Of a stretch of DNA of 18,224 nucleotides, positions 14,863-18,224 are shown piece after piece; positions within the stretch are counted from its first letter, which is position 1; every line of letters starts with the position of its first letter. The notes beneath the pieces were generated by a model, which worked only from the letters and a program-made list of their open reading frames with translations, was not told the origin of the DNA and did not search any database. Source of the stretch: Bacteroidota bacterium (GTDB taxonomy: Bacteria; Bacteroidota; Ignavibacteria; Ignavibacteriales; Melioribacteraceae); contig JAKAHQ010000003.1 in assembly GCA_021814855.1 (NCBI GenBank), positions 1 to 18,224 on the forward strand, read 5' to 3'. The translations under genes and the position numbers were made by a program.

Positions 14863-17313
14863 ATGCCTGGAAAGAGTAAAATCAATAACATAAAACAAGA
14901 TAACCCGGTCAAAAAGAAAATATCTCACAAGAAGATTTCAGCGGCAAGTAAAAAAAATTCAATCGTTGAAAACCAGATTCTCTTCGAAAAGATTTTTCAA
15001 GAATCCGAAATGGGGGTTGTTGTTGTCAATCAGTCGTTAGAGATATTAAGAATAAACACGACTTTTCAGAAAATGCTGGGCTATTCCGAGGAAGAATTGC
15101 TTGGCATGAAGTCCACCGAGGTAACTCATCCTCACGACGTGAAAGTAGATCAGAAATTTTTAAAGGAATTGTTGGGCGGTAAACGTGATCAATATTCATT
15201 CAACAAAAGATTCATAACAAAGGCCGGTCAATTTGTATACAGCAAAGTAACCAGCTTTTTAATTAAGCTGCCCGGGCAAAGAAATAAAAAAATTTTATCA
15301 TTGGTTGATGATTTAACTTCGCAGCGGCAGATTACAACCGAACTATTTTCAAATCAATATTTATTTACAGCCCTTTTGGATAATATACCCGACAGCATTT
15401 ATTTCAAAGATTTAGACAGCAGGTTCATTAAAGTAAATAAAAAGAAAGCTCAGAATCACGGCATTAGCGATCCGACTGTATTCATCGGCAAATCTGATTT
15501 CGATTTCTTTTCCAAAGTACATGCAACAGACGCGTTTAACGATGAGCAACAGATTATCAAAACCGGTGAACCTCTGTTGGAAAAAGAAGAAAAAATTGAA
15601 TGGCCGGACGGACACGTTGCCTGGGTTATAACTTCAAAAATTCCTTTCAAAGATGTAAGCGGTAAAATTATCGGAACTATTGGAATTACGCATGATATCA
15701 CAATAAGAAAGCAGACTGAAGAGCAGCTTCGATTAGAGCGAATACTAATGAAAACGGTGTTCGATAATTTGCCCGACGCGATTTATTCCAAGGATTTAAA
15801 TTACCGCAAAACATTTGCGAACAAATCCGACCTTAAAAACATGGGTTGTGAGCGGGAGGAAGACGCAATCGGCAAAACGGATTTCGATTTTTTCCCAAAA
15901 GAGGTTGCGGAAAAATTTTACGATGACGACAGAGCCGTAATTGATACCAGCCAGCCTGTAATCAACCGTGAAGAATTTTTCTTCGATATAAACAATAACG
16001 AAAGATGGCTGCTAACCTCGAAACTGCCGCTTCGCGACGAAGAAGGAAATATAACAGGTCTTGTGGGCATCGGTCACGATATAACTGAAAGAAAGAAATC
16101 CGAAAAAGCAAAAGAAGTTTTATTTCAAATTTCGGAAGCGGCTAATTCGGCATCCGATATGATGTCTCTCTACAAGCGCATTCATGAAATAATTCAATCG
16201 CTTATACCGGCAAAAAATCTTTACATCGCCCTTTACGATGAAAAAGAGAAGATGCTTTCGTTCCCGTATTTTGTTGATGAATTTGATCCTCCCATGCCGG
16301 CAAAAAAACTTGGAAAAGGTTTAACCGAATATGTGCTGATGACAGGCGAAGCAATTTTAGTCGACGCGAAAAAAGATTACGAGTTAAGAGAATCCGGTAA
16401 GGTTGAACTCATCGGAACTCCTCAGGCAATTTGGCTCGGCGTTCCGCTTAAACTTGTTGGCAAAACAATTGGAGTTTTGGTAGTTCAGGATTACGAAAAT
16501 GAAAAAGCTTTCGGCGAAGATGAGATGCAACTTCTTACATTCGTAAGCGAACAAGTTGCCACCGCCATTGAAAGGAAGAAAAATTCCGATGCCATTAAAA
16601 TGTATGCCGAAGAACTGAAACAGCTTAATCAAACAAAAGATAAATTTTTCTCCATCATCGCACACGATTTGAAAAATCCTTTTATCACAATCATGGGTTT
16701 TTCCGATCTCATCATTTCCGATTACAACGAACTTTCCGAGGATGAAAAATTATTCTATATCGAAGAGATGAAAAAGTCCGCCGAGCTTTCTCACAGTCTT
16801 CTTCAAAACTTACTGCAGTGGTCTAGGTCACAGACGGGAAGAATCGAATTCAATCCCCAAAGATTATCTATCCGCGATATAGTAGATGAAAATGTAGAAC
16901 TGCTTAAAGTTACGGCACAGCGCAAGCAAATTACTTTTTCATGCAATCTGGAAAGCGCTCTGCACGTTTTTGCCGATGAAGATATGCTCAACACAATTTT
17001 ACGAAACCTTCTTACAAACGCTTTAAAATTTACAAATAAGGACGGCGAGGTATGCGTCAACGCGGTTTCTAAAAACGGCATGGTTGAAATTAGCGTGCAT
17101 GACAGCGGCGTTGGAATGGACGATAAAACACGAGACAGCATTTTCCGTTTGGATGTAAGTCACTCAACCCCGGGAACGGAGAATGAAACCGGCACCGGGC
17201 TCGGTTTGATTCTCTGTAAAGAATTTGTAGAGAAAAACGAAGGAAAGATTTACGTCGAGAGTATTCTTGGAAAAGGCAGCACATTCACATTTTCTTTACC
17301 GAGCGCCAATTAA
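14863..17313 (+). CDS. Soluble PAS-PAS-PAS-GAF sensor histidine kinase
   Basis: This 816-residue kinase has no membrane segment. A basic N terminus (1-32) leads to PAS 1 (38-155), then two PAS_4-like domains (163-283 and 290-413), each with a D-N-x-P-D-x-I-Y-x-K-D-L start and a G-I-x-H-D-I-T end. A GAF domain follows (418-573), then HisKA (590-660) with H601 in AHDLKNP, and HATPase_c (700-813) with N719, G1 DSGVGM (747-752) and G2 GTGLGL (777-782). The AHDLKNP form of the H box is that of Bacteroidota-type cytoplasmic kinases. It can sense several intracellular ligands or the redox state. No regulator gene adjoins it. The ATG overlaps the stop of a 13-codon upstream frame (TAATG), and GGGG lies 5 nt before it. 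Confidence 0.93.
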   Translation: MPGKSKINNIKQDNPVKKKISHKKISAASKKNSIVENQILFEKIFQESEMGVVVVNQSLEILRINTTFQKMLGYSEEELLGMKSTEVTHPHDVKVDQKFLKELLGGKRDQYSFNKRFITKAGQFVYSKVTSFLIKLPGQRNKKILSLVDDLTSQRQITTELFSNQYLFTALLDNIPDSIYFKDLDSRFIKVNKKKAQNHGISDPTVFIGKSDFDFFSKVHATDAFNDEQQIIKTGEPLLEKEEKIEWPDGHVAWVITSKIPFKDVSGKIIGTIGITHDITIRKQTEEQLRLERILMKTVFDNLPDAIYSKDLNYRKTFANKSDLKNMGCEREEDAIGKTDFDFFPKEVAEKFYDDDRAVIDTSQPVINREEFFFDINNNERWLLTSKLPLRDEEGNITGLVGIGHDITERKKSEKAKEVLFQISEAANSASDMMSLYKRIHEIIQSLIPAKNLYIALYDEKEKMLSFPYFVDEFDPPMPAKKLGKGLTEYVLMTGEAILVDAKKDYELRESGKVELIGTPQAIWLGVPLKLVGKTIGVLVVQDYENEKAFGEDEMQLLTFVSEQVATAIERKKNSDAIKMYAEELKQLNQTKDKFFSIIAHDLKNPFITIMGFSDLIISDYNELSEDEKLFYIEEMKKSAELSHSLLQNLLQWSRSQTGRIEFNPQRLSIRDIVDENVELLKVTAQRKQITFSCNLESALHVFADEDMLNTILRNLLTNALKFTNKDGEVCVNAVSKNGMVEISVHDSGVGMDDKTRDSIFRLDVSHSTPGTENETGTGLGLILCKEFVEKNEGKIYVESILGKGSTFTFSLPSAN

Positions 17314-17334
17314 AATACTTTGCTTGCCGGATTT

Positions 17335-17352
17335 GCAAAACCAGGATTTTGC
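17335..17352. terminator. Weak terminator-like hairpin after the triple-PAS kinase
   Basis: GCAAAA (17335-17340), CCAGGA loop, TTTTGC (17347-17352), followed by CCCCTTAGTTTTAT. The stem is short and the T-run is broken, so termination is doubtful. It lies in the convergent gap 17314-17501, where nothing stronger was seen. Confidence 0.3.
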
Positions 17353-17501
17353 CCCCTTAGTTTTATGCATTAAAGAATTATTGAATCTGCTTCCGCCCTT
17401 TTTGTAAAAGCCGCGACAAAACATTTTCATTTCCAATCCTGAATCAAAAAGGAAGTATCTTTTTTATATTTTTCGGTGGGAATTTACTATTCATGTTTAG
17501 C

Positions 17502-18197
17502 TCAAATTTCAAACTGAAGTTTTAAATATCCGTAACTCGAATTGTTTGAAATATCTCTTGTAACATTCTTCTGAACAATTTTTTTGAAGACAAGATCGAA
17601 AAAGAACTGGCGGATTGGCTCGTACCTTACATAGAAGGTAATGACGTTTGTGTTGATTCGCTCGCCGTCTAAGAAATTTATATCTATCGGATCTATACCA
17701 TCGCGGTGGGCAACAAAGGCATCTCCTCCCGCATTAAAAACAAGATTGCCCTGCGAGTTGTACACATTTGCGCCGTGACGTATATGCTGGAAACTAAAAC
17801 CAAGCCGTAATTTTTCGCTTACATTGTATGCCGCGTTCACGTAAATCTCATCCGAATTCGGACCAATGCTGTCGCCGAGAATCTGTCCCCATGATGTATA
17901 AGTATCCTCTTTATTTATATGAGAATAGACATAAGGACGAATTCGCGTATATTCAAAAATTAAAGAGAGATCATTAATCTTTAACGGAGAATACCAGAAG
18001 ACACCAAGCTGGTAACCGGTTTTATTTATAAAGTTGGACAAGTCCTGTAAATTTCCAAAAGGATCGTCATCCATGAAGAATGTTCCCTGGAATTCAACAT
18101 CTTTAAGAAAGTGAGTTTGCATATCAAACCAAAGCGTTCCGTTATCCCGATCTTGCAGAGACATCTCCTCGAACTTATAAAATGCAAACGGATTCAT
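17502..18197 (-). CDS. Wzi-like outer-membrane beta-barrel protein, C-terminal part
   Basis: The visible 231 residues look like the C-terminal half of a barrel protein of the Wzi/capsule-assembly group: LAYMNPFAFYKFEE near the start, GYQLGVFWYSPLKINDLSLI, YTRIRPYVYSH (a typical feature of the family), and a final YLKLQFEI strand ending in a bulky residue as outer-membrane proteins do. In E. coli Wzi anchors capsule at the cell surface; in this lineage the exact role is open. Full-length family members are about twice as long and have a signal peptide, which this piece lacks. The ATG at 18197 is thus probably internal. Upstream the same frame reads SRGLDLAY, which fits the family, then meets TAA at 18222-18224. 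The gene is either frameshifted, broken, or affected by an edge error. Confidence 0.6.
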   Translation of the reverse strand: MNPFAFYKFEEMSLQDRDNGTLWFDMQTHFLKDVEFQGTFFMDDDPFGNLQDLSNFINKTGYQLGVFWYSPLKINDLSLIFEYTRIRPYVYSHINKEDTYTSWGQILGDSIGPNSDEIYVNAAYNVSEKLRLGFSFQHIRHGANVYNSQGNLVFNAGGDAFVAHRDGIDPIDINFLDGERINTNVITFYVRYEPIRQFFFDLVFKKIVQKNVTRDISNNSSYGYLKLQFEI

Positions 18198-18202
18198 ATA
18201 GG

Positions 18203-18218
18203 CGAGGTCTAAACCTCG
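18203..18218. repeat. Short perfect palindrome at the window edge
   Basis: CGAGGT (18203-18208), CTAA, ACCTCG (18213-18218): a perfect 6-bp stem with a 4-nt loop. It lies within the Wzi-like frame, close to the in-frame stop. It may be chance within codons for RGLDL, or the end of a dispersed palindromic repeat. Confidence 0.4.
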
Positions 18219-18224
18219 GCTTTA

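Noticed and set aside
16803..17141. Open frame of 112 codons on the - strand
   Set aside because: It is antisense to the HisKA/HATPase part of the triple-PAS kinase, with Ser/Leu-rich shadow composition.
1..18224. tRNA/rRNA genes, CRISPR array, phage or restriction/defence genes
   Set aside because: No cloverleaf-like or regularly spaced repeat pattern and no integrase, transposase, nuclease or methylase motifs were found on either strand by eye.

Overview
This window looks like chromosomal DNA of a Bacteroidota/Ignavibacteria-type bacterium. The base composition is moderately AT-rich. Protein families point the same way: a DUF5686 outer-membrane protein with an N-terminal carboxypeptidase-regulatory-like domain, a Wzi-like outer-membrane barrel, a REC-LytTR response regulator and soluble PAS histidine kinases. 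Several upstream regions carry the Bacteroidota-type promoter signature TAnnTTTG, in the best cases with an upstream TTTG/TTG about 20 nt away. An Ignavibacteriales-like genome is my best guess; this is inference from gene content, not a database match. No tRNA, rRNA, CRISPR array or transposase gene was seen.

Layout. 1-201 (+): the 3' end of a class II fructose-bisphosphate aldolase, then a terminator that can work in both directions. 323-3019 (-): a membrane-anchored cytochrome c, a zinc N-acetylmuramoyl-L-alanine amidase and an isoprenylcysteine methyltransferase-like membrane protein, transcribed from the last towards the first. 3242-5669 (+): three tightly spaced genes for prepilin-like proteins with very short leaders, the third ending in a large secreted region resembling DUF4900. 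5671-6588 (-): a TIGR01777/YfcH-type SDR epimerase, convergent with the pilin operon at 1 nt. 6744-9197 (+): the DUF5686 protein.

9258-13623 (-) is a signalling block. In transcription order it holds a DUF1684 lipoprotein, a short sensor-less histidine kinase, a LytTR response regulator and, after a 200-nt gap with its own promoter and a perfect 15-bp inverted repeat, a double-PAS histidine kinase. Divergent from the block lies a KirBac-type potassium channel (13725-14648), followed by an 816-residue triple-PAS/GAF histidine kinase (14863-17313). The window closes with the C-terminal part of a Wzi-like outer-membrane protein (17502-18197, -), whose frame meets a stop at the very last codon of the window.

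How the genes may work together. The kinase/LytTR pair is almost certainly one two-component system, because the genes are separated by 3 to 7 nt. The two PAS kinases have no response regulator of their own here and may feed the same regulator or distant ones. The pilin trio looks like the minor-subunit part of a type IV filament whose ATPase, platform and peptidase lie elsewhere. The least explained parts are the pilin-like operon and the 10912-10974 inverted repeat, which would sit in the leader of the PAS-kinase mRNA.
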